Of a DNA stretch of 64,000 nucleotides, positions 35,869 to 44,516 are shown in pieces (positions within the stretch are counted from its first letter, which is position 1; each line of letters starts with the position of its first letter). A program made the position numbers and the translations under genes. The notes beneath the pieces were generated by a model. That model made no database searches. It was not told the origin of the DNA and saw only the letters and a program-made list of their open reading frames with translations. Source of the DNA: Bacteroidales bacterium (GTDB taxonomy: Bacteria; Bacteroidota; Bacteroidia; Bacteroidales; Prolixibacteraceae); assembly GCA_012719495.1 (NCBI GenBank), contig JAAYAG010000032.1, forward strand, positions 1 to 64,000. The letters run 5' to 3'.

Positions 35869-36046
35869 GCTCTTTCGGAGCATTGCTCGGCACAAAATAA
35901 GACATAGGTTCTTATGAAGAAAGATAAATAGAAGCAGAGTAGAGTGTCTTGAATTGGGTTTAGCCGCGAAGCGGTTGTATTTCAATAAACTCGGGCGTAA
36001 GCCCGTGGAAAACATAGAAAGAAATCCTACAGCCCCGGGAGGGGTT
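35869..36046. repeat. Upstream REP array of the RAYT element
   Basis: Four short palindromes in order: A, GCTCT-TTC-GGAGC (35869-35881), starting two bases after the LRR gene; B, CCGC-GAA-GCGG (35964-35974); C, CGGGC-GTAA-GCCCG (35992-36005); D, AGCCCC-GGGA-GGGGTT (36031-36046). The same set, in reverse order and orientation, lies on the far side of the transposase pseudogene. This is the arrangement expected for REP sequences flanking a RAYT gene. Confidence 0.7.
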
Positions 36047-36086
36047 GTACTTGAATTGAAATGATAAAGCATTAATAATCAATAAC

Positions 36087-36533
36087 AAGTCAAACTATCG
36101 TCAATTGCGATATCACATTGTTTTTCACACAAAAGACAGTCAGAAAGCAATAAATCAAGAACACGCCCGAGAGTTGTACGCTTACATAATGGGATACAAA
36201 AAGAATAAAAGGGGATTTTTATATCGAATAAATGGCATGGAGGATCATATTCATATTTTATGCGATTTACATCCCGCTCTCGTCTTAGCAGATTTTATGC
36301 GTGATGTGAAATCAAATTCATCTACCTGGATTAAAAGTGTCGGAACGTTTCACGAGTTTAAAGGTTGGGCAGATGGTTATGCCGCTTTCACTTACTCATG
36401 GAAAGATAAAGACATGATAGTCAACTATATTAAAAATCAACAGGAACATCATAAAAAGGAAACCTTTGAGTAAGAGTTAAAACGCCTATTGGATGAATTT
36501 GGAATTAAGTATGATGAGAAATATTTTCCCTGA
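36087..36533 (+). pseudogene. IS200-like (RAYT/Y1) transposase, decayed
   Basis: The frame encodes an IS200-type HUH transposase: YHIVFHTK, then MEDHIHILCDL carrying the HxH metal motif, then a YIKNQQEHHKKETF end with the candidate catalytic tyrosine. Relatives usually start MSNYRQLRYHIVFHTK; here the codon at the expected start (36087) is AAG instead of ATG, so only a weak TTG at 36105 remains. A TAA at 36471-36473 interrupts the frame, which then continues as ELKRLLDEFGIKYDEKYFP to a TGA at 36531-36533. The element is therefore recently inactivated: active-site residues are intact but start and end are broken. It lies between mirrored REP arrays. Confidence 0.75.
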
Positions 36534-36534
36534 A

Positions 36535-36624
36535 AAGTACAACCCCTCCGGGGCTGATGCCGATTTGTGCCATATTGCCGTGGGCTAACGCCACACGGTT
36601 ATTGAAATAAAGCTCCTTTGGAGC
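36535..36624. repeat. Downstream REP array, mirror of the upstream array
   Basis: Palindromes D' (AACCCC-TCC-GGGGCT, 36541-36555), C' (CCGTG...CACACGG, 36578-36598) and A' (GCTCC-TTT-GGAGC, 36612-36624) are inverted counterparts of D, C and A upstream. AAGTACAACCCC before D' is the reverse complement of the bases after D, and TTATTGAAAT after C' is the reverse complement of the bases before C. A partial B-like GCCGCGAA occurs near 36646. So the two flanks are an imperfect inverted repeat. Confidence 0.65.
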
Positions 36625-36694
36625 AGTGCATTTGTACAAGATTAAGCCGCGAATATTGCGTAATGTGTAAACAAACACTAACTCACAAGGGTGT

Positions 36695-37441
36695 TTACAA
36701 GATCCGTTTCAAGACCTCCTCGCGCTTTTGCCGCGAAATGGGAACCGAACTGCCATCGACCATTGAAATATACCCGCCATCAGTCTTAATGTAGGCCGCA
36801 ATTTTTCGGCAGTTGATCAGGTGCGACTGATGGGTGCGCAAGAAATTCTGATTTTCCAATATCTCCTGATACTCTTTGAGTGTTTTACAAACCAGGTATT
36901 CTTTCTTCCCTTCAAGAAAAATGCGGGTATAGTTGCTTTCTGCCTCCAACCGGATGATTTGGTTGATGGCAATAAACTCAATTTTATCGATCAAAGGTAA
37001 GGCGATACGCTTTTCATCATCCAGCCGGTCGATGTTGGCGACCAGCTCTGCCAGCCGCTGGTTTTCTTTCTTTTTATTGATTTGCAGTTGCGCCTTTTCA
37101 ACCGCTTTCGACAGCTCAAAAATATCGATGGGCTTTAAAATATAGTCGATGGCACAAAATTTCACAGCTTGAATACCGTAACGGTCGAATGCAGTAACAA
37201 ATATAACTTCGAAGTTTTGGTTGTTGAGCGACTTCAGCAGATCGAAACCCGAACCGCCGGGCATTTCAATGTCGAGAAAGATCAAATCGGGTGAAAGCTG
37301 TTTGATCTGTTTCAGTGCTTCGGTTGCCGATGCCGCTTCACCAGCGATTTCAACCTGCTGACAATATTCGCCCAATAAATCGCGCAGGTTATTGCGGCTT
37401 TTAGGTTCGTCGTCTATAATAATACTTTTGATCTTCATCAT
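36695..37441 (-). CDS. LytTR-type response regulator
   Basis: A 248-residue DNA-binding response regulator. The receiver domain has the acidic pair D10-D11, the phospho-acceptor D57 in LIFLDIEMPGGSG and the conserved K in ILKPID. The C-terminal LytTR domain (from about 145: DKIEFIAINQIIRLEAESNYTRIF, then FLRTHQSHLINCRKI) binds DNA. The start codon follows directly after the stop codon of the adjacent histidine kinase gene, so the two are translated as a pair. The target genes cannot be read from the sequence. Confidence 0.92.
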   Translation of the reverse strand: MMKIKSIIIDDEPKSRNNLRDLLGEYCQQVEIAGEAASATEALKQIKQLSPDLIFLDIEMPGGSGFDLLKSLNNQNFEVIFVTAFDRYGIQAVKFCAIDYILKPIDIFELSKAVEKAQLQINKKKENQRLAELVANIDRLDDEKRIALPLIDKIEFIAINQIIRLEAESNYTRIFLEGKKEYLVCKTLKEYQEILENQNFLRTHQSHLINCRKIAAYIKTDGGYISMVDGSSVPISRQKREEVLKRIL

Positions 37442-40291
37442 CTAATCTATTGGTATAATCAGTGTTGCTAACGTACCAGTGGCATCGTTTCTGTTTTCTA
37501 CAATCAGTTTGGCCTCTTTTCCGTCTAAATTTAAAATGTTTATCCGTTCTTCCACCAACTTCAGCCCAAAACCTTTCTGGCTTAATTCATCAACCTTCAG
37601 TGAATCCAGCCCGACCCCATTGTCGGTAACACAAACACAAAGGTTGCCGTTTTGCTTTCCAATCCGGATGGTTAATTCCCCTTCGTTACCTTTCGGCGAC
37701 AACCCGTGTACAATGGCATTCTCGACCAGTGGCTGAATAATCATCCCGGGTATTTCAATGATATCTGCATCCACCAGAGGATCAATGTGGATTTCAAATT
37801 TGAATTCAAACCGCAACTGCTCCAACTGGCAATAGAGCTCAACCGCCTGTAATTCATCTGACAAGGTTACCATCGGTTTTTCCGAGTTATTGAGTACCCT
37901 GCGCAGCAACACAGCAAATTTCGACAGGTAAATATTGGCCTCCTTAAATTGGTTGCCGTTGATTAACGATTGAATGGAATTCAACGCGTTAAAAATAAAA
38001 TGCGGGTTCATTTGTGAGCGCACTGCTTTTATCTCAAGTTCTTTGATACGGCGCTTGGCGGCTTCCTGTTTCTTTATCTGACGGATTTTGATCTTATTTA
38101 TCAAGAAAATTAAAAATGCACCAATGGCAATCTTCCATGTCATTTTGAGTATCGTTCTTAAATCAACATTAAAGAAGCGATTTCGATCGATCGTTTTACG
38201 TAGTGATTTCTCAAATCTAGAATTCTCATTTTTGCGGTATAAATGCAATGCAGGGTCTTCGGCATCGTTCTCAACAATCCGGAACCATTTATCGAGCATG
38301 AAAATTTTGTCTCTTTTTAAAAGTAATTTATCTATCATGCTTTTATTGCTAAGCTCAATGAAAGTAACATTGGGCAATTTTAAAATAGTGCTGTCCATCT
38401 TTCCTTCTTTCCAATCTTGAGTCGTAAGTTGAGCAATGATAAACTCTACTTTTTCATTCTTAAATTTTGAGATTTCGTAATTATATTTTGAGATGTATGA
38501 CGTTGCATTATCCATAAAGATTAAGCAAAGAGGTTTTCCTTTGTATTTTTTCAAATCGAAAACTGATCCATCCTTTAACACAAAAGAGCTTACTGGAAAT
38601 CGGCTCCCAATTTTCAGCGTTTGGGCTGTTTCATATACTTTCGTTAACGATTCTGTTAAAGCCGGATCGGTACAATTATTTATGAACGACTGATAATAAG
38701 GGATTACTTGACTATTATCTGAAAAACTACACCTTAGTTCTGAATCAATCAATTTTGTTAGTTGAAGGTATAATGGATAACCAATCAGGGTAGCTTTACT
38801 GTAATAATAATTTTCCAAAAAATCGATTGACCTACTTTTCCCCAGAGACCATCCAGTGCGTGTTTGTTTATATTCATACGACTTTTGAATAAAGCGCTGA
38901 TAAGAAGAATTCCAGGTATAAGGGTTCTTTAAAATTGATAATGTATCAACATCCAGGTAGAAATCAGCAGGATAATCCCTGCCCAATTTTGTTATTTTTA
39001 TTGACAAAGTATTATTGGCTCTAAATTCATCAGGATTAGGCATTTCAGTCGAATTCCTTTGTTTCTCTCGGAAAAGTAGTTTAGATGTTGCAAAATAATA
39101 ACTCATATCTTGCTTAAAATAGCGAATGCATTCATCAGATGCTTTTCCTCGGTAGCTTTCTATTAATTGATTGATGGATTGGATTTTCTTTTCGCATTTT
39201 AAAAGTAAGGATGAAGTATCCCGTTCATAAACAATCTCGGTTCTATATTGATCTAATTCATTCGATAATAGGGTATTGTATGCCGCAGTTCCCGAAAAAT
39301 AATCAGATTTATTCAATCCTGGCAAAAAGTATTCGTTTGGTTTATTGTCGGTATATTGATTATTTTCAACTTCTTTTGCCTGATGCCCGATTGCATTAAC
39401 AGTCAAGGTATCGCCCGGTGCCATAAAGGTGGTTAATGTTTTATCTCCAATCTGGATACGGAGGTGAAACGGTCTTATCAAAAAGATAGGACAATTAAAT
39501 GAACCGTCGTTATTGGTTCTGAATTGTTTCTCGGGGAAATAGTAGTCGGCAAATTCACCAATCAATCTGATTTTTATGTTTTGATTCAACTGGTCGGTTA
39601 ACTTTCCCTGAATGATTGCATTGTTAGGTAAAGGGAAAGATGCGTCCGTTAAATTTATTGCCAATTTGGGTTGGTCTATCATTACCGGAACCTTATTGGG
39701 CGATGTGATATACTTTGAATGGAATGCTGAATCTTGTTGAAATAGGATGGTTGAAACATTCTTTATCTGCTCCCTATCTTCCAATTGATTCCACATTGTA
39801 TAAGAATTATCATAATTATACGAGGAGCTTATGTTCCTGATTTCCAAGTTAATTGATTTGTATTTGATCGATGGATAGAAACGAAGAATTTGCCCCGAAG
39901 GGGTTACTTCCACATTGAATTGATTTTTTATATCAGGCTCCTTTTTGTTTTCCTCATAAGTTGGATAACGAGAATCGAAACCAAAGGTGATCGGTCCAAA
40001 ATCCCTAAGAATCTGAATCTGTTCCAACGTGACTTTGTATTGTTGATTTTTGTTTGGAAGTTCTTTTTCCAATTGATACTTCAGAAGCACAGTTGCACCA
40101 AAGAGATCCTTGGTCGCAATAGCTTTCGAAGTAGGAGTAGACTTATCTTTTTGTTCTACCTGCACCTCAAACCAATCGCCCTCTTTCAGGTTAAAACGGC
40201 CTTCGGGATTTTTTGCGAAGAGGTTGAACGAAAGAAGTTGCAACCATACAAGGATTAGTAGTGTAAATGTTAGATTTTTCATTGCTTTCAA
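37442..40291 (-). CDS. LytS-type histidine kinase with thioredoxin-like sensor domain
   Basis: A 949-residue kinase paired with the LytTR regulator. A signal/anchor at the N-terminus (LTFTLLILVWLQLLSFNLF) is followed by about 680 periplasmic residues, one transmembrane segment (about 714-732), and a His_kinase domain with H764 in RSQMNPHFIFNALNSIQSL plus an HATPase region (DNGVGL, GFGLKLVEERI). Within the periplasmic part, about 545-690 looks like a TlpA/AhpC-type thioredoxin fold (GSRFPVSSFVLKDGSVFDL, LKKYKGKPLCLIF) but the usual CxxC is absent; ATSYIS stands at that place. It may therefore sense rather than catalyse. An earlier part (about 220-290) looks like a beta domain. Confidence 0.85.
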   Translation of the reverse strand: MKAMKNLTFTLLILVWLQLLSFNLFAKNPEGRFNLKEGDWFEVQVEQKDKSTPTSKAIATKDLFGATVLLKYQLEKELPNKNQQYKVTLEQIQILRDFGPITFGFDSRYPTYEENKKEPDIKNQFNVEVTPSGQILRFYPSIKYKSINLEIRNISSSYNYDNSYTMWNQLEDREQIKNVSTILFQQDSAFHSKYITSPNKVPVMIDQPKLAINLTDASFPLPNNAIIQGKLTDQLNQNIKIRLIGEFADYYFPEKQFRTNNDGSFNCPIFLIRPFHLRIQIGDKTLTTFMAPGDTLTVNAIGHQAKEVENNQYTDNKPNEYFLPGLNKSDYFSGTAAYNTLLSNELDQYRTEIVYERDTSSLLLKCEKKIQSINQLIESYRGKASDECIRYFKQDMSYYFATSKLLFREKQRNSTEMPNPDEFRANNTLSIKITKLGRDYPADFYLDVDTLSILKNPYTWNSSYQRFIQKSYEYKQTRTGWSLGKSRSIDFLENYYYSKATLIGYPLYLQLTKLIDSELRCSFSDNSQVIPYYQSFINNCTDPALTESLTKVYETAQTLKIGSRFPVSSFVLKDGSVFDLKKYKGKPLCLIFMDNATSYISKYNYEISKFKNEKVEFIIAQLTTQDWKEGKMDSTILKLPNVTFIELSNKSMIDKLLLKRDKIFMLDKWFRIVENDAEDPALHLYRKNENSRFEKSLRKTIDRNRFFNVDLRTILKMTWKIAIGAFLIFLINKIKIRQIKKQEAAKRRIKELEIKAVRSQMNPHFIFNALNSIQSLINGNQFKEANIYLSKFAVLLRRVLNNSEKPMVTLSDELQAVELYCQLEQLRFEFKFEIHIDPLVDADIIEIPGMIIQPLVENAIVHGLSPKGNEGELTIRIGKQNGNLCVCVTDNGVGLDSLKVDELSQKGFGLKLVEERINILNLDGKEAKLIVENRNDATGTLATLIIPID

Positions 40292-40357
40292 AGATTTAGA
40301 ATTTATTATTCAAAAGCAAAGATGAATCACAAAAATTAAACATTCAGTTGCCACTTA

Positions 40358-40378
40358 GCCTACAACCGTTCCGGGCTA
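40358..40378. repeat. Solo REP-like hairpin
   Basis: TACAACCG-TTC-CGGGCTA resembles palindrome D' of the RAYT element, including the TACAACC context. It is probably a single dispersed REP copy. The rest of the 412-base gap before the LacI gene is AT-rich, apart from the operator candidate at its end. Confidence 0.4.
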
Positions 40379-40677
40379 TTATTTGGTATGGTTTCTTTTT
40401 TCTTCAACGTATTCAACATGATACTATATCAGCGGGTGTATTTTGCCTTTTTCCGGTAGATGAAATCGATTTATTCCTGAAATTCATAAGTCAATTGAAG
40501 GCTGATTAAGATATTTGTGTTTTCAATACTTTGTATATCAATGTTTAAAACTCAATTTTCTACATATTTTGGTTTTTATTATTTATCCATTTTTGATAGC
40601 TATTTATCTGAAATTGTAAGCCCTTGAATGACTAAAGCGCTACTTTTATTCCAAGATATTTTTTTGCTCAACAAATA

Positions 40678-40687
40678 CACACGTGTG
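40678..40687 (+). promoter_or_regulatory. LacI-type operator candidate
   Basis: CACACGTGTG is a perfect 10-base palindrome with a central CG, the usual symmetry of LacI-family operators. It ends 16 bases before the LacI start codon, where it could mediate autoregulation of this operon. The exact match of site to repressor is inference. Confidence 0.45.
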
Positions 40688-40703
40688 CATTATCTGATTT
40701 GGA

Positions 40704-41693
40704 ATGAAACGGATTACAATTAAAGATATAGCCAGAGAACTTGGCATTCACCATTCAACGGTGTCGAGGGCATTGAGGGGAAATGCTAAAATAAATGCTG
40801 CAACTGCCGAGAAGGTGATAAAATATGCCTCAGAGCGCGGTTACCTTATCAATCGAAATGCCTTGCACCTCAGAGGTACAGCAAGTAATATTATTGGGGT
40901 GGTTGTACCCAATATCCACCATAGTTTCTTTTCTAATTTTGTAAGTATTATTACCCGTCTGGCGTATTCTTCGGGCTATATTGTGGCGGTCTTTCAGTCG
41001 GAAGAATCGATGGTTCGTGAAGAGGAAATCATTAAATCAATAATTCAGCAAAATATTGCCGGGGTTTTGGTGTCCTTGTCAATGGAAACAACTACAGTTT
41101 CTCACCTGACTCAACTTGATAAATATAAAATACCCCTTGTTTGTTTCGATCGGGTGAGCCCGCTCTTGTCAAAGCCTGCTGTTGTTTTAGATAACCGATT
41201 AGCGCTAAGTCGCACTGTTGAGCGTTTGCAGGTAAACGGGTTTTCAAAAATTGCTTATTTATCGGGTATCCCATCTGTGCACTTGTTTTCTGAGCGTCAG
41301 GAAGGGTATAGGCAAGGGGTAAAAGCTGAAGGAATTCAGTACGAAAATTGTGTGGTTATGTCCAATGGATTTACTGTTCAGCAGGGTTACGAGGCTACAA
41401 TGCAACTTTTCGGTGAAAAAGATAAACCCGATGCGCTGATATTTGATTCACATTTACTTGCTTGGGGGGCCATTCAATATATGAGAACCGGGAAAAAGAA
41501 ACTGCTCGACAAAATGGCTTTTGCAAGCTTTGGCGGCTATCCCTGGCTTTCTTATGCCGTGCCGAATTCGGTAATGATTCAACAGCCTGAAGAAAAAATG
41601 GCTGAAGCTTCATTTCGCCTGCTGATGGAAGAGCTCGCAAACCCGGGCGCAAATGAAGGGCAAATCTTGAAATTTGATGCAGATTTATATTAA
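40704..41693 (+). CDS. LacI-family transcription regulator
   Basis: A 329-residue repressor of the LacI/GalR type. The helix-turn-helix and hinge are at 1-60 (TIKDIARELGIHHSTVSRALRGNAKINAATAEKV), followed by a periplasmic-binding-protein-like sugar domain (IIGVVVPNIHHSFFSNFV; NIAGVLVSLSMETT; IPLVCFDRVSP; MIQQPEEKMAEASFRLLMEEL). It is the first gene of a run of six genes on the same strand and is followed 20 bases later by the mutarotase. It probably responds to the sugar handled by this operon. Confidence 0.93.
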   Translation: MKRITIKDIARELGIHHSTVSRALRGNAKINAATAEKVIKYASERGYLINRNALHLRGTASNIIGVVVPNIHHSFFSNFVSIITRLAYSSGYIVAVFQSEESMVREEEIIKSIIQQNIAGVLVSLSMETTTVSHLTQLDKYKIPLVCFDRVSPLLSKPAVVLDNRLALSRTVERLQVNGFSKIAYLSGIPSVHLFSERQEGYRQGVKAEGIQYENCVVMSNGFTVQQGYEATMQLFGEKDKPDALIFDSHLLAWGAIQYMRTGKKKLLDKMAFASFGGYPWLSYAVPNSVMIQQPEEKMAEASFRLLMEELANPGANEGQILKFDADLY

Positions 41694-41713
41694 TATTATA
41701 AAACACAATAACT

Positions 41714-42148
41714 ATGTTAAAAGGAATTTCTCCATTATTGAGTCCCGAATTACTGGCCACGCTGACCCGTATGGGACATGGCGATGAAATAGTGCTGGCC
41801 GATGCTCATTTTCCCGGCGAGTCGTTCAATGACAATGTTTTGCGTGCCGATGGCCTTCGCATCCCTGATTTACTGGAAGCTATACTTCCGCTTTTCGAAC
41901 TCGACAGTTATGTGCCTCATCCCTTGGTTATGATGGCTGCTGTAGAAGGCGACCTGCTCGATCCTTCTGTCGAAGAAAGCTATCTTAAGGCGATTCATAA
42001 ATCAAACCCCGATGCTCCTGCGATTGAACGCATTGACCGTTTTGCATTTTACGAACGTACTAAAAGTGCCTTTGCTGTACTTATGACTGGCGAAACAGCT
42101 AAATACGGGAATATTCTCCTGAAAAAAGGGGTAACACCTATTACCTAG
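41714..42148 (+). CDS. fucU: RbsD/FucU-family sugar mutarotase
   Basis: A 144-residue enzyme that interconverts the anomers of a monosaccharide; FucU acts on L-fucose. Typical features are [35 protein letters not shown], with H22, D30 and H32 at the family's active-site positions, and the tyrosine in [12 protein letters not shown] near 117. The [15 protein letters not shown] pattern is closer to FucU than to RbsD as far as I can judge. It precedes a FucP-like symporter, which supports fucose or a related sugar as substrate. Confidence 0.88.
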   Translation: MLKGISPLLSPELLATLTRMGHGDEIVLADAHFPGESFNDNVLRADGLRIPDLLEAILPLFELDSYVPHPLVMMAAVEGDLLDPSVEESYLKAIHKSNPDAPAIERIDRFAFYERTKSAFAVLMTGETAKYGNILLKKGVTPIT

Positions 42149-42192
42149 GTTTTTAACTGCTATTTAATCTAATAAGTCGAAAACTTGAAGAT

Positions 42193-43416
42193 ATGTCAAA
42201 ACATAAACTAACGACAAAAGAAAACCTGTTACCCTTCATCCTCATCACGGCTTTGTTTTTTCTATGGGGAATGGCACATGGTATGCTTGATGTTTTAAAC
42301 AAGCATTTTCAAACAATTCTTGATATTTCAAAAGCAAAATCAGGAATGATCCAATTTGCTATGTATATAGCTTACTTCTTAATGGCTCTTCCTGCGGGTT
42401 ATTTTATGCGGCGTTTTGGATACAAAAAGGGGATTATTTTAGGACTTTCGCTTTTTGCTGTTGGATCGTTATTAATTGCAGCAACAACTGGTTTTGAATC
42501 ATTTTGGTTATTCCTCATCTTTCTCTTTGTGCTTGGCTGCGGACTTGCTACTCTCGAAACAGCGGCAAACCCTTACACAACAAAGCTTGGTCCTTCTGAA
42601 AGCAGTGAACGTCGAATTAATTTTTCGCAGTCGTTCAATGGATTAGCATGGACTGTGGGTCCCTTAATTGGCCTTTTTATATATGGAAATAGTTCCGATG
42701 TAGCTGGTCAAAAACTAAGCTCGCTTACTCTTCCTTATATGATCATCGGCTTTGTAGTATTCGCAGTGGCAGTAGTATTTATGCTATCAAAAGTGCCAGA
42801 GATTCAAGAAGATGCCGACGATCCAATTTCTGAAACAGTTGCTCAAAAACCATTGATAAAGGATAGGCATCTAGTGTTGGGAGTTATTGCCCAATTTGCC
42901 TATTGCGCTGCTCAGACTGGGGTATTTAGCTACCTGATCAATTATGTTACCGACGAAAGTCAACCTGTTCATTTTGATGTTGCCAACGGACCTTATTTTT
43001 TATCCATTGGTTTTGCATTGTTTATGGTTGGCCGTATGTCGGGCAGCTTTTTGATGTCCTATTTCAAACCCGCGCGAATGTTGGGCTTATATGCACTGAT
43101 GTGTTGTCTGTTGCTTCCAGTAGTTACCGCTAATTTGGGTTGGGCTTCTATTATCGCATTATATGGTATCTTCTTTTTTATGTCCATAATGTTCCCGACC
43201 ATTTTTGCGCTGGCAATAAAAGACCTTGGTCCAAAAACAAAAAAGGCATCGTCGTTTATTATTATGTCCATCGTAGGCGGGGCTGTTTTTCCTCCGCTAA
43301 TGGGCTATATTGCCGATGTGACCCATTCAATTTCGGTTGGATTCTTGGCCCCAATACCATTTTTTGCCTATATTTTATATTATGCAATTGAAGGGCATAA
43401 AGTAAAAACAACGTAA
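42193..43416 (+). CDS. fucP: FucP-type MFS sugar:H+ symporter
   Basis: A 407-residue membrane protein with about 12 hydrophobic segments. It matches the FucP branch of the major facilitator superfamily: LFFLWGMAHGMLDVLNKHFQ near the N-terminus, YFLMALPAGYFMRRFGYKKGI, then ATLETAANPYTTKLGPSES and NFSQSFNGLAWTVGPLIG. Such carriers bring fucose, glucose or galactose in with a proton. It lies 44 bases after the mutarotase. The exact sugar cannot be decided from the sequence. Confidence 0.88.
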   Translation: MSKHKLTTKENLLPFILITALFFLWGMAHGMLDVLNKHFQTILDISKAKSGMIQFAMYIAYFLMALPAGYFMRRFGYKKGIILGLSLFAVGSLLIAATTGFESFWLFLIFLFVLGCGLATLETAANPYTTKLGPSESSERRINFSQSFNGLAWTVGPLIGLFIYGNSSDVAGQKLSSLTLPYMIIGFVVFAVAVVFMLSKVPEIQEDADDPISETVAQKPLIKDRHLVLGVIAQFAYCAAQTGVFSYLINYVTDESQPVHFDVANGPYFLSIGFALFMVGRMSGSFLMSYFKPARMLGLYALMCCLLLPVVTANLGWASIIALYGIFFFMSIMFPTIFALAIKDLGPKTKKASSFIIMSIVGGAVFPPLMGYIADVTHSISVGFLAPIPFFAYILYYAIEGHKVKTT

Positions 43417-43423
43417 GAATAGG

Positions 43424-44458
43424 ATGCGAAAATCAGTTTTAAAAGGAATCAATAAAATCGAAATCATTGAAGCTCCAATCCCCGAGATTAGGAACGAAAA
43501 TGATGTGCTTATCCGCATGGCGGTAGTTGGGGTCTGTGGCTCCGATATACACTATTACAAAACCGGGCGTATTGGCAGTCAGGTGGTGCAATACCCATTC
43601 ACGGTTGGTCACGAAGGTGCTGGGATTGTCGAAGCAGTTGGCAAGGCTGTTACCTCTGTGAAACCAGGCGATCGAATTGCCGTTGAGCCATCGGTGGCTT
43701 GCGGCCACTGCGACCAATGTAAAGCTGGTCGTCCGCATACTTGCCGCAACAATCTGTTTTTGGGTTGCCCGGGGCAAATTGAAGGCAACCTTGCCGAATA
43801 TATTGTGATGCCTGAAAGGCAATGTGTGTTGCTCGAACCGCATCAGTCCATCGACGATGGAGCCACCTCTGAACCTTTGTCTATTGGGCTTTATGCCGTT
43901 AAGCAAGCCCAGTTGACGGGTAACGAAGCTATGGGAATCATCGGATTTGGCCCCATTGGGATGAGCGTTTTCCAAATGGCAAGGTGGAAAGGGATCGACA
44001 AGATTTTTGTTTCTGAAAAAATACCACAGCGCAAAAAAGTAGCCGCTCGAAATGGTGCTTTTTGGGCCGGAAATCCTTTACAAAGCGATATTGTGGAAAC
44101 CATTTCTGCCATTGAGCCTTTGTTGCTCGATGTGGTTTTTGAATGCTGTGGTCAACAAGATGCCTTGGATACCGCCATTGAACTACTCAAACCGGGCGGA
44201 AAGTTGGTTGTTGTGGGGATTCCCGAATTCGACCGCTGGAGTTTTTCAGCGGATTTGGTCCGCAGAAAGGAAATCACGATCGTAAATATTCGCCGGCAAA
44301 ACCATTGTACCGAAGAAACGCTTAAGATGTTGGCCGATGGCAAAATTGATGGCAGTATCATGATTACCCATCGTTTTCCTTTTCATAAAGTGAACGAAGC
44401 TTTTGATTTGGTGGCCAACTACCGTAATGGGGTTATGAAAGCGATGATTGATTTTTAG
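43424..44458 (+). CDS. Zinc-dependent medium-chain dehydrogenase (polyol/sugar type)
   Basis: A 344-residue zinc MDR enzyme resembling sorbitol/xylitol and related sugar dehydrogenases. Catalytic zinc ligands are the cysteine in VGVCGSDIHYY and the histidine/glutamate in VGHEGAG. A structural zinc site is present (CGHCDQCKAGRPHTC). The nucleotide-binding fold has MGIIGFGPIGMSVF. It lies 7 bases after the symporter gene, so it belongs to the same operon. It could oxidise a sugar at C1 or a polyol made by the neighbouring aldo-keto reductase. Confidence 0.88.
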   Translation: MRKSVLKGINKIEIIEAPIPEIRNENDVLIRMAVVGVCGSDIHYYKTGRIGSQVVQYPFTVGHEGAGIVEAVGKAVTSVKPGDRIAVEPSVACGHCDQCKAGRPHTCRNNLFLGCPGQIEGNLAEYIVMPERQCVLLEPHQSIDDGATSEPLSIGLYAVKQAQLTGNEAMGIIGFGPIGMSVFQMARWKGIDKIFVSEKIPQRKKVAARNGAFWAGNPLQSDIVETISAIEPLLLDVVFECCGQQDALDTAIELLKPGGKLVVVGIPEFDRWSFSADLVRRKEITIVNIRRQNHCTEETLKMLADGKIDGSIMITHRFPFHKVNEAFDLVANYRNGVMKAMIDF

Positions 44459-44460
44459 GC

Positions 44461-44488
44461 ACAAGTATCAAGACACAAGTATCAAGAC
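44461..44488 (+). repeat. Two-copy 14-bp tandem repeat
   Basis: ACAAGTATCAAGAC occurs twice in direct succession (44461-44474 and 44475-44488) in the spacer between the dehydrogenase and the aldo-keto reductase. It may affect translation coupling or simply mark replication slippage. It is not a CRISPR array. Confidence 0.8.
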
Positions 44489-44516
44489 ATTCAACAGTAA
44501 GACAAGAATAAGACAA

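Noticed and set aside
36665-36699. TGTAAACA/TGTTTACA inverted repeat as terminator for the LytTR gene
   Set aside because: No T-run follows on the minus strand, and one arm overlaps the stop codon.
44448-44516. Upstream start for the aldo-keto reductase
   Set aside because: It would translate the 14-bp tandem repeat; the ATG at 44517 fits the family N-terminus.
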